In this document: positions 24,343 through 32,838 of the stretch, one piece after another
Layout of the letters: the number at the start of each line of letters is the position of its first letter
Position numbering within the stretch: the first letter of the stretch is position 1
Program-made: the position numbers and the translations under genes
Notes under the pieces: model-generated
Told to the model about the DNA's origin: nothing
The model's input: the letters and a program-made list of their open reading frames with translations, nothing else
Databases searched by the model: none
Assembly: GCA_964479695.1 (NCBI GenBank)
Contig: CAYZSO010000003.1
Span: 62,001-126,000, forward strand
Direction of reading: 5' to 3'
DNA length: 64,000 nucleotides
Origin: JAAYZH01 sp964479695
GTDB lineage: Bacteria > Bacillota > Clostridia > Saccharofermentanales > Fastidiosipilaceae

Positions 24343-24425
24343 CATCAGGGGAACTAACGAACCTGAATTTGCGACACGCTCGTGGTATAGTAGTTTCCTA
24401 ACGAATGTTGTGAGGAGGTCAGGTT

Positions 24426-24752
24426 ATGGCTGTTGCTGAAAATGTTGTATATGCCTTCCTGGAAGAGGAGAAGCGCACAGTCGCGCGCATCGGTGACAGA
24501 GAAATTGGTGAAGCAACGTATGTTGTCGAAGCCGGTGATCCTGACACATGGATCGCAAATCACACCTATACGGATAATGAATTCCGTGGCCAAGGCATCG
24601 CTGCCCTCTTGCTGGATCTGCTGGTCATAGAAGCCAGAAAACAAGGGAAGAAGATCCTGCCGCTCTGCCCCTATGCGGTCACTGTGTTCAAGCGAAACAA
24701 ACAGTACCAAGAGATTGCGGATCCCAATTGGCTGAAGGAAAATAACCTTTAG
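24426..24752 (+). CDS. small GNAT-like N-acetyltransferase
   Basis: A 108-residue protein of the short YjdJ/COG2388-type GNAT group. The acetyl-CoA-binding region is FRGQGIAALLLDLLV (Q/RxxGxG/A) at about residues 56-70, preceded by HTYTDNEF and followed by LPLCPYAVTVFKRN, where the family has its catalytic Cys. Start follows GAGGAGGTCAG. Single gene ending in a strong terminator. Substrate unknown. Confidence 0.85.
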   Translation: MAVAENVVYAFLEEEKRTVARIGDREIGEATYVVEAGDPDTWIANHTYTDNEFRGQGIAALLLDLLVIEARKQGKKILPLCPYAVTVFKRNKQYQEIADPNWLKENNL

Positions 24753-24783
24753 AAGTTTCAAGAGTACAATCGCTTCAAGACAC

Positions 24784-24818
24784 AAAGAAAGAAGAGACCC
24801 CGGGTCTCTTCTTTCTTA
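24784..24818. terminator. bidirectional terminator
   Basis: AAGAAAGAAGAGACCC pairs perfectly with GGGTCTCTTCTTTCTT around one base, 16 bp of stem, between the convergent GNAT and LigB-family genes. T-rich on both strands. Confidence 0.85.
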
Positions 24819-24839
24819 TCAAGCATGAGCAGCCACCAT

Positions 24840-25694
24840 TTACGGCCACAGAACAGAAGTCATGGATAGTGAGCCCCAGAGATAATCCTGACAGAAGATT
24901 TCAGGGAGGGACGAGAGGGCTGAGAGGGACGAGAGGGCTGAGCGATCGGTCAATTCGCCATCAGTGCCAAGAGCCGCGCCCAATGCATAGTAAAAAGGCG
25001 AGAGGTGGTCAGGCCAAGCGGCAGCAATCTCTGCGCCGGTGATCTCTTCCCAGTTAAGCAACGTGTTCAGCGCTTCGGCCCGTTTCGCCGGATCCTCTTC
25101 ATTGGCAAGGGCTAACGTATTCTTCACAATCGTTTCATCGAAAACCTGACAGACATCATACGCCTTCTCGCCAAGGCCGGGATTCACGGTGCGTAGGTTA
25201 TGGACGATGTTCCCGCTGCCGAAAATCAGACAACCCTCGTCACGGAGCGGTGATAGCCTCTGGCCGATTTTGAACCAGTACCTGGCATCCTGTTGACGAT
25301 CACTGCTTAGTTGAACCACCGGAATTTGCGCCTCAGGATGGGTCTTGGATAAGACAGAGTAAGCCCCGTGATCGTAGCCCCTTTCCGGATCATCCGTCAG
25401 GTGGACCTGAGACCCCAAGAGTTCATGGACACGCTTGATCAGGGCAGATGAAGTCGGAGCCGGGTAAACATACTCGTACAATTCATCTGGGAAGCCATAC
25501 ATGTCATAAACCATCGGAGGCGTAGGATTCGTTTGTATTCTGGTACCCGAGGTATACCAATGCGCCGAAATCATCAGAATCGCCTGGGGGCGGGGCAATC
25601 TTCTGCCAAGCTCAGACCATTTACGCGTCCAAGAATTATCTTCCAAAATATTCATGGGACTGCCATGACCAATGAATAGAACCGGTTGTTTCAT
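24840..25694 (-). CDS. LigB/DODA family extradiol dioxygenase (YgiD-like)
   Basis: A 284-residue enzyme of the class III extradiol ring-cleavage dioxygenase family (4,5-DOPA dioxygenase type). Conserved signs: VLFIGHGSPMNILEDN at the N-terminus (metal His), ISAHWYTSG near residue 45, DHGAYSVLSKTHPEAQIPVVQLS near 110 and IFGSGNIVHNLR near 165. In an anaerobe an O2-dependent role is doubtful; such proteins may have other substrates. The C-terminus contains a short duplicated Ser/Leu stretch (ALSSLSALSSLPE) from a 15-base tandem repeat at about 24903-24940. Confidence 0.88.
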   Translation of the reverse strand: MKQPVLFIGHGSPMNILEDNSWTRKWSELGRRLPRPQAILMISAHWYTSGTRIQTNPTPPMVYDMYGFPDELYEYVYPAPTSSALIKRVHELLGSQVHLTDDPERGYDHGAYSVLSKTHPEAQIPVVQLSSDRQQDARYWFKIGQRLSPLRDEGCLIFGSGNIVHNLRTVNPGLGEKAYDVCQVFDETIVKNTLALANEEDPAKRAEALNTLLNWEEITGAEIAAAWPDHLSPFYYALGAALGTDGELTDRSALSSLSALSSLPEIFCQDYLWGSLSMTSVLWP

Positions 25695-25834
25695 AAGTAC
25701 GACCTCCTCAAGGGATCTCCACAGAGCCTTCTTGCCAACACGCTAGTTACATCGGCATGTTTTCTCTTGCCGTAAGATAGTACAGGCATAAATCAAGTAT
25801 AAACTAAGTAAAGACTTATAAGGAGGCATTCACT

Positions 25835-26095
25835 ATGATTTGGAACGTATTGACTTGGGTTGTAGTGGGAGGACTCGCCGGTTGGGTTGCCAGCAAAATT
25901 ATGAAGACCGATGCGGAGCAAGGCGCCATCGGCAACATCATCATCGGAATCTTGGGGGCCGTGATCGGTGGTGTGATCATCACCGCGATTGGCGGTCGAG
26001 GGTTTTCCGGCTTCAATCTTTGGTCCTTCCTGGTAGCGCTCTTAGGCTCTGTCATTTTGCTTTATCTCATCAAGTATTTTCGCGGTCGCCGCTGA
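25835..26095 (+). CDS. GlsB/YeaQ/YmgE stress-response membrane protein
   Basis: An 86-residue protein with three hydrophobic, glycine-rich segments (GGLAGWVASKIM, then NIIIGILGAVIGG, then a final helix ending RGRR), the pattern of the transglycosylase-associated/YeaQ family. These are small inner-membrane proteins raised under stress; mechanism unknown. Start follows AAGGAGG. Single gene, ended by a hairpin at 26140-26173. Confidence 0.9.
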   Translation: MIWNVLTWVVVGGLAGWVASKIMKTDAEQGAIGNIIIGILGAVIGGVIITAIGGRGFSGFNLWSFLVALLGSVILLYLIKYFRGRR

Positions 26096-26112
26096 CCTCA
26101 TCTGAGGGCTTC

Positions 26113-26122
26113 TTTGGCCAAA
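26113..26122. repeat. TTTGGCCAAA palindrome, intergenic copy
   Basis: Exact decamer followed by GCCGCC, 17 bases after the stop of the YeaQ-family gene and just before its terminator. Confidence 0.8.
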
Positions 26123-26139
26123 GCCGCCTCCACCAAACA

Positions 26140-26178
26140 AAACAGCCGTTTGCTAACTCGCAAACGGCTGTTTCTGAC
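26140..26178. terminator. terminator between YeaQ-like and FMN reductase genes
   Basis: AAACAGCCGTTTG (26140) pairs with CAAACGGCTGTTT (26161), loop 8 bases, T run on the plus strand and A run on the left for the minus strand. Likely works for both convergent genes. Confidence 0.85.
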
Positions 26179-26208
26179 AGGGGGGATGAGTTTATTCTAA
26201 GGGGCTTC

Positions 26209-26814
26209 TTAGTTTGAAGCGGTTTTATGAGCCGCACGCTGGATCACAACGCTCTGACGATATTCAGCCACATGAACCAAGTCAACCAAGGCATCGGCCA
26301 AGGTCTGCAAGAAGCTCACAGTTTCAGCCTTCGTGATCTCACCATTCTCATCAATAAGTTGGTGCACGTTGCCAATGTAGGCTTCAGGCTGCTGGACGAC
26401 AGGCATATTCAGGAAAGTCAGGGTTTGGCGCAGATGATGGTTCGCACCGAAACCTGCGATTGCACCGGGGCTTACGGAAACAACCAAAGCCGGCTTCCCG
26501 CTGAAATTATTGTGACCATAAGGTCTGGAACCTACATCCAACGCATTCTTCAGAACGGCCGGAACCGAACGGTTGTACTCAGGGGTAACGAACAGGTAGC
26601 CGTCAAGATCCTTGAGCTCGGCGCGGAACGCCTTGAATTCGGGATCCGTATTCTCCGGTGTGTCAATATCTTCGTTATAGAAAGGCAGCTGGCCAATCTC
26701 AATGAACTTTGCTTGGAAATCTTGCGGCAGCAAGCTGACGATCTTCTCTGCGACGATTCTGGAAAACGAACCGTCGCGCAAACTACCTACGATAACACCA
26801 ATTGTTTTAGACAT
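26209..26814 (-). CDS. NADPH-dependent FMN reductase
   Basis: A 201-residue flavodoxin-fold protein. FMN phosphate loop GSLRDGSFSR at about residues 10-19 and the family motif TPEYNRSVPAVLKNALD near 78-94, followed by GKPALVVSVSPGAIAG. It resembles NAD(P)H quinone or chromate reductases (YieF/ArsH-like). Start follows GAGGAGG. Single gene with a convergent terminator. The physiological electron acceptor is unknown. Confidence 0.9.
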   Translation of the reverse strand: MSKTIGVIVGSLRDGSFSRIVAEKIVSLLPQDFQAKFIEIGQLPFYNEDIDTPENTDPEFKAFRAELKDLDGYLFVTPEYNRSVPAVLKNALDVGSRPYGHNNFSGKPALVVSVSPGAIAGFGANHHLRQTLTFLNMPVVQQPEAYIGNVHQLIDENGEITKAETVSFLQTLADALVDLVHVAEYRQSVVIQRAAHKTASN

Positions 26815-26919
26815 GTATTTAATCCTCCTCGGAAATGTTTCTTACTGAAAAGAATGATACTAAACTGAAATATGCGTAAGGGAAACTTATGTTACGAAAC
26901 CGAAATAAAATGAGGCGGC

Positions 26920-26929
26920 TTTGGCCAAA
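26920..26929. repeat. TTTGGCCAAA palindrome, longest intergenic copy
   Basis: The decamer lies inside GGCGGC...GTCGCC, so the whole inverted repeat spans 22 bases with one mismatch. It sits in the divergent gap between the FMN reductase and gdhA genes, well upstream of the gdhA promoter. Confidence 0.8.
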
Positions 26930-27057
26930 GTCGCCCTTTCTTCATAAACTCATTCAGAAAAATACTAAATTTTCGTGAATCGCGGAAAATTTACTTCTTC
27001 CGAATTTACGATTCATGATCAATGAGAAAAAATCAGAATAAATCTCAAGACTGTGAT

Positions 27058-27086
27058 TTGCGGCGACGTTACGTAAACGGTAAAGT
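27058..27086 (+). promoter_or_regulatory. gdhA promoter
   Basis: TTGCGG (27058-27063), 17 bases, TAAAGT (27081-27086), about 25 bases before the gdhA start. The spacer contains a near-palindrome CGTTACGTAAACG that could be an operator. Confidence 0.55.
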
Positions 27087-27110
27087 AAGACTCATCAGGA
27101 GGTACTAACT

Positions 27111-28457
27111 ATGTTGACGAATGCATATGCAGAGAGAGTTTTGGCGGATACTCGTGCGCGAAGATACTGGGAGCCGGAATTTCTTCAGGCTGTCGAAGAA
27201 GTCTTGTCAACCTTGGGACCGGTGTTAGACAAACATCCGGAATATGAGGAGGTTGGCTTGCTGGAGCGACTGCTGGAGCCGGAGAGAGTGATTGCGTTTC
27301 GCGTCACTTGGGAAGATGAATCCGGCAAGGTCCAGGTGAACCGCGGCTACCGAATCCAGTTCAACGGCGCGATTGGTCCCTATAAAGGCGGCTTGCGCTT
27401 CCATCCGACTGTGAATGAATCCGTTCTGAAATTCTTGGCTTTTGAACAGACCTTCAAGAATTCTCTGACCGGCCTTCCCATGGGCGGCGCGAAGGGCGGC
27501 TCCGATTTCGATCCCAAAGGCAAAACTGACCGTGAAGTGATGCGCTTCTGCCGCTCGTTTATGGCTGAACTAAGCAAACATATTGGCCAATTTACGGATG
27601 TGCCGGCCGGCGATATCGGGGTTGGCGGTCGCGAAATCGGGTACATGTTCGGCCAATATCGCCGGCAGAACAATGAACACACCGGTGTGCTGACGGGCAA
27701 GGGCTTGTCTTTTGGCGGTTCTTTGGCCAGAACAGAAGCAACCGGCTACGGAGCCTGCTATTTTGCCAAAGAAATGCTCGCTGACAAAGGCACTTCTTTT
27801 GAAGGCAAAAATGTCGTGATTTCCGGCTCCGGTAATGTGGCTGTCTATGCCGCTGAAAAGGCAACGGAACTGGGCGGCAAGGTACTGACTTTGTCCGATT
27901 CTGATGGCTTCGTCCTTGATAAAAACGGAATTGATGTTGAATTGGTCAAAGAAATCAAATTCAAGAAGCGCGGCCGCATCAGTGAATATTTGACTTCCCA
28001 TCCGGAAGCAGAATATTTTGCCGGCAAACGCCCCTGGAGTGTCCCTTGCGACATCGCCATGGCTTGCGCAACTCAGAATGAACTGGACCTGGCCGACGCG
28101 AAGACGCTTGTCGCAAATGGCTGCAAGTTTGTTGTGGAAGGTGCGAACATGCCAACTTCCCTGGAAGCGACTGAGTATTTCCTCGAAAATGGCGTGTATT
28201 TTGCTCCCGGCAAAGCGGCTAACGCAGGCGGCGTAGCGGTCTCCGGTTTGGAGATGAGCCAGAATGCGATGCATTTACCGAGCTCATTTGAAGAAGTTGA
28301 CCGGAAGTTAGGTGAGATTATGGTTTCCATTTTCCGCAATGCAAAAGAAGCGGCTGCGGAATACAGTGACAACAAAGATAATCTCGTCGCCGGAGCGAAC
28401 ATCGCAGGCTTCTTAAAAGTAGCTGATGCCATGATTGCCCAAGGCTTGGCATTCTAA
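27111..28457 (+). CDS. gdhA: NADP-specific glutamate dehydrogenase
   Basis: A 448-residue hexameric-type GDH catalysing reversible amination of 2-oxoglutarate. Signs: YRIQFNGAIGPYKGGLRFHPTV, catalytic Lys in PMGGAKGGSDF, Asp in DVPAGDIGVGGREIGY and the nucleotide motif VISGSGNVAVYAAE. Length matches the NADP class of anaerobes. Start follows AGGAGG. Stand-alone gene with its own promoter and a terminator-like hairpin at 28531-28560. It should assimilate ammonium. Confidence 0.97.
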   Translation: MLTNAYAERVLADTRARRYWEPEFLQAVEEVLSTLGPVLDKHPEYEEVGLLERLLEPERVIAFRVTWEDESGKVQVNRGYRIQFNGAIGPYKGGLRFHPTVNESVLKFLAFEQTFKNSLTGLPMGGAKGGSDFDPKGKTDREVMRFCRSFMAELSKHIGQFTDVPAGDIGVGGREIGYMFGQYRRQNNEHTGVLTGKGLSFGGSLARTEATGYGACYFAKEMLADKGTSFEGKNVVISGSGNVAVYAAEKATELGGKVLTLSDSDGFVLDKNGIDVELVKEIKFKKRGRISEYLTSHPEAEYFAGKRPWSVPCDIAMACATQNELDLADAKTLVANGCKFVVEGANMPTSLEATEYFLENGVYFAPGKAANAGGVAVSGLEMSQNAMHLPSSFEEVDRKLGEIMVSIFRNAKEAAAEYSDNKDNLVAGANIAGFLKVADAMIAQGLAF

Positions 28458-28461
28458 TCGT

Positions 28462-28510
28462 TATTGTTTCGTTTCGTTCCGTTCCCCCGTTTCGTCCCGT
28501 TCCCCGGAAC
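28462..28510. repeat. short degenerate tandem repeat after gdhA
   Basis: Imperfect repeats of CGTTTCGTTCCGTTCCCC directly after the gdhA stop. Confidence 0.5.
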
Positions 28511-28525
28511 CACTCATGTCATTAC

Positions 28526-28565
28526 AAAAACCGGCCGTTTCACTTGAATCGACCGGCTTTTCTTT
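28526..28565. terminator. probable bidirectional terminator
   Basis: CCGGCCG (28531) and CGACCGG (28550) form a 7-bp stem with one mismatch, with A run to the left and CTTTTTCTTT to the right, between gdhA and the convergent EIIC-like gene. Confidence 0.6.
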
Positions 28566-28606
28566 ATGACAGCAACAATAGGATTCACATTTGCAGTTTT
28601 ACAGTT

Positions 28607-29758
28607 TTACAGATGCAAATCCAGGTCTCCGTACTTGATCCAGCCCTTCTTCCTCATGGGGATCGCAATGAGCCAGGTCAGTACAGCCGGCAACACAATG
28701 GCGATCAAGGCTAAGCCGAGCCAGTCAAACCAACCTGGCGTAATTGCCTGAGCACCGAATTCTCTAGCCCTCTCACTAGGCTCCATCCAGCCAGTGATGA
28801 CCCCAATTGGCCCCACTAAGCCGGAAGTTCCCATTCCGGAGGCCAAAGGCGGGCCATTCATCTCTATTTTGAAAAACATGGTTGCCAAAGGACCGGTAAT
28901 CGCAGAAGCGAGCGTCGGAGGAATCCATACGCGGGGGTTCTTCAGGATATTGGGCATCTGAAGCATCGAAGTACCGAGGCCTTGCGCCACGAGACCACCG
29001 CCTTTATTCTCCGGATAGGACAACACGGCGAAACCAACCATTTGCGCACAGCATCCGGCCAGTGCAGCGCCGCCCGCAAGGCCTACCAGGCCGATCCCGG
29101 CACAAATGGCCGCGGAAGAAATCGGCAGCGTCAGCGCCACCCCAATCACCACCGATACAACGACGCCCATAACAAAGGGCTGCTGTAAGGTTGCCCAATT
29201 GACCAGATCCCCGACAGACAATGCGGCTTGGCCAATCGCCGGAGCCCACCAAGCAGACAGGCCAACACCCACAAATAAAGTAACAAAGGGCGTGACGATA
29301 ATGTCAACCGGTGTCTCTTTGTAAACGGCTTTACCACATTCCGCCGCAAAAATCGTCACGACCAGAACCGCAATCGGCCCCCCGGCACCGCCCAAAGTAT
29401 TCGCAGCAAGACCCACTCCAGCCAAAGAAAACAGGACCAAGCCTTTGGCCTTCAACGCATAGCCGATCGCGACAGCCATGGCGGGACCTGTTGCCTGCAT
29501 CGCGAAACTGCCGATCAGGAGCAGTAATTCCGTAAACTGGCTTTGGCCAAAAGCATTCTGAAGCTGTTGCCCCAACGTCTGAATAATCGTCCCAATCAAG
29601 AGCGACGAGAAAAGCCCCAGCGCCATCGCACCCATGGCTTCGATTCCGTACCGTTGAAACGAAAACTCAATATCTTTGCGCTTCAGAAAGGCCTTGAACC
29701 CTCCCTTTTTCCCGCTACCCGGATCAGGGCTGACCAATTGATTCTCATAATCTGACAT
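28607..29758 (-). CDS. EIIC-like membrane transporter (PTS_IIC_2 type)
   Basis: A 383-residue polytopic protein with about ten hydrophobic segments, resembling the PTS EIIC-like family PF13303. Typical stretches: RYGIEAMGAMALGLFSSLLIG at the start, NTLGGAGGPIAVLV, LPISSAAICAGIGLVGLAGGAA and a long ILKNPRVWIPPTLASAITGP. No EIIA or EIIB domain is attached or encoded nearby, and proteins of this family without them may not be phosphotransfer transporters. Start: the frame extends upstream, but the ATG at 29758 follows GAGGG with good spacing. A 27-base palindrome lies upstream. Confidence 0.75.
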   Translation of the reverse strand: MSDYENQLVSPDPGSGKKGGFKAFLKRKDIEFSFQRYGIEAMGAMALGLFSSLLIGTIIQTLGQQLQNAFGQSQFTELLLLIGSFAMQATGPAMAVAIGYALKAKGLVLFSLAGVGLAANTLGGAGGPIAVLVVTIFAAECGKAVYKETPVDIIVTPFVTLFVGVGLSAWWAPAIGQAALSVGDLVNWATLQQPFVMGVVVSVVIGVALTLPISSAAICAGIGLVGLAGGAALAGCCAQMVGFAVLSYPENKGGGLVAQGLGTSMLQMPNILKNPRVWIPPTLASAITGPLATMFFKIEMNGPPLASGMGTSGLVGPIGVITGWMEPSERAREFGAQAITPGWFDWLGLALIAIVLPAVLTWLIAIPMRKKGWIKYGDLDLHL

Positions 29759-29821
29759 AGAAATACCCTCATGTTTCATTCTGTCTGTTTGACGATCTGT
29801 GTCATGCGTCGTTAGAAGTAT

Positions 29822-29848
29822 AGCGGAAATTTCCCGGAAATTTCCGCT
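29822..29848. promoter_or_regulatory. perfect 13-bp inverted repeat, likely operator
   Basis: Arms AGCGGAAATTTCC and GGAAATTTCCGCT flank one central C. Each arm contains the smaller palindrome GGAAATTTCC, so it can be read as two adjacent sites. It lies in the divergent gap between the EIIC-like gene and the ECF S-component gene. Confidence 0.6.
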
Positions 29849-30038
29849 TGCAAAGAGAATTGAGTGAAGCCGCAAGTGAGGGTCATAATTAGGGAACGGA
29901 AGGGAACGGAAATGAAGAATTTTTTGAAGCCAATTTCGGTCTATGGTAAAATCAAACACGATAAAGCTCATGAAGAGCTAAGCCTCCGGGCAGAGGATTC
30001 AGAAGAGTCTTCATAATCAAATTTTCGGAGGATTCACC

Positions 30039-30593
30039 ATGAATCGTATCAACTTGCGCCGCCTCACACTGACGGCAGTCTGTGTGGCTTTGGGTGTCAT
30101 TTTTCCACAACTTTTCCACGCCATCCCCAGAAGTGGAATGATCCTTTTGCCGATGCACTTGCCGGTTTTGCTGTGTGGCTTGCTGGCCGGCCCCGCCTGG
30201 GGTCTGATCTGCGGCGCCATAACGCCTCTCTTGTCCAACCTGGTTTCGGGGATGCCGCCTGCAGGGCCAATCCTCTATTCCATGATTTTCGAATTGGCGG
30301 TTTACGGCCTGCTGGCAGGACTCGCCTTCCAACTCATCCGCACGAAGTCTCTCGTTCTGGATCTCTATTTGTCTCTGATCATTGCCATGTTAGGTGGACG
30401 AATTATTTATGGTCTGGCCAACGGTCTGATCTTCTCCGCCGGTACGGGGTACGGCCTTGAGGCTTGGTTCACCGCATCGTTTGTCACGGGACTTCCGGGG
30501 ATCGCTATGCAGCTGGTTCTGATTCCGCTGCTGTATGGGGCTTTGGCCAAAGCCAAACTCACCATCCCCCGCACAGGTCGTGCTTCTGCCTGA
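30039..30593 (+). CDS. ECF transporter S component
   Basis: A 184-residue integral membrane protein with about five to six hydrophobic segments. It fits the substrate-binding S component of energy-coupling factor vitamin importers: LTLTAVCVALGVIFPQ, PMHLPVLLCGLLAGPAWGLICG, and TPLLSNLVSGMPP. The energising EcfA/EcfT module is not in the window, as expected for group II ECF systems. The leader contains three small hairpins (AGCTC-GAGCT, CCTC-GAGG, GAAGA-TCTTC) but no riboswitch I can name. Vitamin specificity unknown. A TTTGGCCAAA at 30542 encodes Leu-Ala-Lys near the C-terminus. Confidence 0.85.
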   Translation: MNRINLRRLTLTAVCVALGVIFPQLFHAIPRSGMILLPMHLPVLLCGLLAGPAWGLICGAITPLLSNLVSGMPPAGPILYSMIFELAVYGLLAGLAFQLIRTKSLVLDLYLSLIIAMLGGRIIYGLANGLIFSAGTGYGLEAWFTASFVTGLPGIAMQLVLIPLLYGALAKAKLTIPRTGRASA

Positions 30594-30640
30594 GCCTCCC
30601 ATGCGCTATACTTATCTCTACAAGAAGAAGAGGTGAGTTG

Positions 30641-31060
30641 ATGACAAGGATCTTGATTGTGGACGGAATGGGCGGCGGCATGGGGAAGCAACTTGTGCAG
30701 GCGCTGCGAGGGCGTTTTCCCGACGCTGAACTGGTCGCTTGCGGCACAAACAGCAGCGCTACGGAAGCGATGCTGAAGAGTGGGGCGGATATCGGCGCTA
30801 CCGGCGAGAATGCCATCTGCTATCAGGCTTCCCGTTGCACGTTGATTTGCGGCTCTTTTGGCATTGTTGTTCCGCATGCTATGCAAGGCGAATTGTCCCC
30901 GCGCATGGCGGAAGCGGTGACATCTGCAGATGTGCCGAAATTTCTTCTCCCCATTCATAAATGTCAGATTAGTCTGGCCGCGCCTCAAGCAAACCCTTCG
31001 GAATCACTTGCGATCCTCTTGGACCAGGTTGAGAATTTTTTAGGAGGAACCGGGATATGA
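30641..31060 (+). CDS. DUF3842 family protein
   Basis: A 139-residue protein of the DUF3842 family: RILIVDGMGGGMGKQLVQAL, a Rossmann-like glycine-rich start, then LVACGTNSSATEAMLKSGAD, a Cys-containing ICGSFGIVVPHAM, and near the C-terminus LLPIHKC. Function unknown. The longer upstream frame is not used: the ATG at 30641 follows AGAGGTGAG. Its stop overlaps the proC start (ATGA), so both are coupled. Confidence 0.85.
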   Translation: MTRILIVDGMGGGMGKQLVQALRGRFPDAELVACGTNSSATEAMLKSGADIGATGENAICYQASRCTLICGSFGIVVPHAMQGELSPRMAEAVTSADVPKFLLPIHKCQISLAAPQANPSESLAILLDQVENFLGGTGI

Positions 31061-31827
31061 AAATTGGATTTATCGGATTCGGTAATATGGCGCAGGCTTT
31101 GGCCAAAGGACTGCTCTGCAAAAATGCAATCAAAGCTGAAGATTTAGGGGCCACGGCAAGAGATCAGGAGAAGTTGAAGCGCACGGCAGGGGAGTATGGG
31201 ATCACCGCATTCCCACAGACTCGCGATTTGATTGCCTGGGCGGATTGGCTGATCATCGCTGTGAAACCTTATCAAGTGAATAACATTCTCTCTCATTTCC
31301 GCGATCACTTGAAGGGAAAGGTGGTGCTAAGTGTCGCGGCCGGAGTTACCTGGGATGATCTCGAGGAGGCAATTCCCGGCACCCGCCATATTTCGACCAC
31401 ACCGAATTTGCCGGTTTCTGTCGGGGAAGGGGTTCTGGGGTGCGAAGACAAACACAGTTTGACGGATGAAGATATGGAATTTCTCGAGGAGACCTTCGGG
31501 AAAATTGCGCTGATCTTATATTTGCCGACTGAGCAACTCGGCAATGTGGGCACCATCGCCGGCTGCACCCCCGCGTACACGGCTATGTATGCGGAAGCGC
31601 TGACCGATGCCGCGGTGAAACATGGTCTGAGCCGCGTGGCTGCGCAGCAGATTGTCTACAAGATGCTTGCCGGCACGGCAGCGATGTTGGAGAGCGGTAT
31701 TCATCCGGCGTTGCTGAAAGAGCAGGTTTGTTCGCCCGGCGGTACGACGATCAAGGGTGTGGCTTCCCTGGAGAAAGACGCCTTCCGCGGCGCCGTCATT
31801 TCCGCGATCGACGCGGCGAATGGGTAA
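31057..31827 (+). CDS. proC: pyrroline-5-carboxylate reductase
   Basis: A 256-residue NAD(P)H enzyme for the last step of proline synthesis. Rossmann start KIGFIGFGNMAQALAKGL, IIAVKPYQV near residue 70, and the C-terminal SPGGTTIKGVASLE signature near 228-241. Length slightly short but complete. It overlaps the DUF3842 gene by four bases. The TTTGGCCAAA copy at 31098 encodes Leu-Ala-Lys in the N-terminal helix. Confidence 0.95.
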   Translation: MKIGFIGFGNMAQALAKGLLCKNAIKAEDLGATARDQEKLKRTAGEYGITAFPQTRDLIAWADWLIIAVKPYQVNNILSHFRDHLKGKVVLSVAAGVTWDDLEEAIPGTRHISTTPNLPVSVGEGVLGCEDKHSLTDEDMEFLEETFGKIALILYLPTEQLGNVGTIAGCTPAYTAMYAEALTDAAVKHGLSRVAAQQIVYKMLAGTAAMLESGIHPALLKEQVCSPGGTTIKGVASLEKDAFRGAVISAIDAANG

Positions 31828-31829
31828 AA

Positions 31830-31972
31830 GTTTTTGTGTTCAATGTTGAGTGATCCGTGTTCCATGTTCAATGTTGAGTGATCCGTGTTCCATGTTCAAT
31901 GTTGAGTGTTCCGTGTTCTGTGTTCTGTGTTGAGTGTTCTGTGTTCTGTGTTCTGTGTTCTGTGCGTCGTCA
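31830..31972. repeat. tandem repeat array after proC
   Basis: About 140 bases of repeats: first a 33-base unit (GTTCAATGTTGAGTGATCC plus GTGTTCCAT) about 2.5 times, then shorter GTGTTCTGTGTTCTGT units. Not a CRISPR array: no unique spacers. It lies between the convergent proC and trmB genes. Confidence 0.85.
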
Positions 31973-31995
31973 CGGTAGTTGAGATTCGCTCCTCA

Positions 31996-32691
31996 TTACG
32001 GATCTTGTTCCAAAAATAATTCCAATCGCTCCTGCAACAAAGCGGGGGCGATTTCAGTTTTGCGTGTATGTATCGCCTTGATCGGAATGTTTTTTCCGCG
32101 CCATTTCTCTTCATATTCTGTCATGATTCCTGAAGGATCATCCGCGTGTGCGAGATCTGGCGTATGCTGGATCACTGTGAAGCCAAAAATCCGGAAATAG
32201 GCGAGACTTGCTTCATAGAGTTCCTGATCATCCGTTTTGAACCAGATTTCTGCGCCATCTCGTAAAAAGTTACGATAATGTACCAGTTGCCTTGGGTGAG
32301 TCAGTCGGCGTTTGTGGTGACGTTTCTTCGGCCAGGGATTAGGAAAATTGATGTACAGGCCATTGACTTGATTTTCCGAAAATAGCTTTTCAATATAAAC
32401 AATATCAAAGCGAGCCAGCCGACAATTTGGCAATGCAGCTTCTTCAAGCGTGCGCTTGGCAGAGATGAGGGCATTGGCTTCAGAATCAATACCCAGAAAA
32501 TTGGCCTCCGGATGCGTAGTCGCCAGATTGATCAGAAAACGGCCTTTGCCACAGCCGAGTTCCAGATACAGCGGCTTCGCCTGTGTTTCGAAAAATTCGG
32601 GGAATCGACCCTGCCATGGCTCTATGTCTATTGCTACATAAGGGCTTTGTTCCATTTCGGGAATTGCCCATTCCTTATAACGAAATCGCAT
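31996..32691 (-). CDS. trmB: tRNA (guanine-N7)-methyltransferase
   Basis: A 231-residue SAM-dependent enzyme that makes m7G46 in tRNA. SAM-binding LELGCGKGRFLINLA at about residue 42; NFPNPWPKKRHHKRRL near 117, the hallmark of the family; TDDQELYEASL near 155. Full length. Start at 32691. Upstream gap holds a large inverted repeat. The convergent neighbour is proC. Confidence 0.96.
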   Translation of the reverse strand: MRFRYKEWAIPEMEQSPYVAIDIEPWQGRFPEFFETQAKPLYLELGCGKGRFLINLATTHPEANFLGIDSEANALISAKRTLEEAALPNCRLARFDIVYIEKLFSENQVNGLYINFPNPWPKKRHHKRRLTHPRQLVHYRNFLRDGAEIWFKTDDQELYEASLAYFRIFGFTVIQHTPDLAHADDPSGIMTEYEEKWRGKNIPIKAIHTRKTEIAPALLQERLELFLEQDP

Positions 32692-32786
32692 GGCTTACTC
32701 CTTCTGATTTAAGAAAATATGCAGGGCTATTATAGGGGAGTCGGATCTTCTCTGGCTAGTCCTTGGTCTGGTGTCACTACTAGATG

Positions 32787-32821
32787 TCACTACATAAGTT
32801 TATTTTTAAATTTATGTAGTG
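32787..32821. promoter_or_regulatory. inverted repeat TCACTACATAA...TTATGTAGTGA
   Basis: Perfect 11-bp arms around 13 AT-rich bases, in the divergent gap of trmB and the GntR-type regulator. A direct partial copy (GTGTCACTAC) lies just upstream at 32771. No T run follows the stem, so an operator is likelier than a terminator. Confidence 0.5.
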
Positions 32822-32838
32822 AAAAGACACTTGAGCAC

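Noticed and set aside
29930..30038. Vitamin riboswitch before the ECF S component
   Set aside because: Only three small hairpins are present and none matches THF, preQ1, TPP or cobalamin cores that I can recall.
31830..31972. Possible CRISPR array
   Set aside because: Repeats are contiguous and degenerate with no unique spacers, and there are no cas genes in the window.
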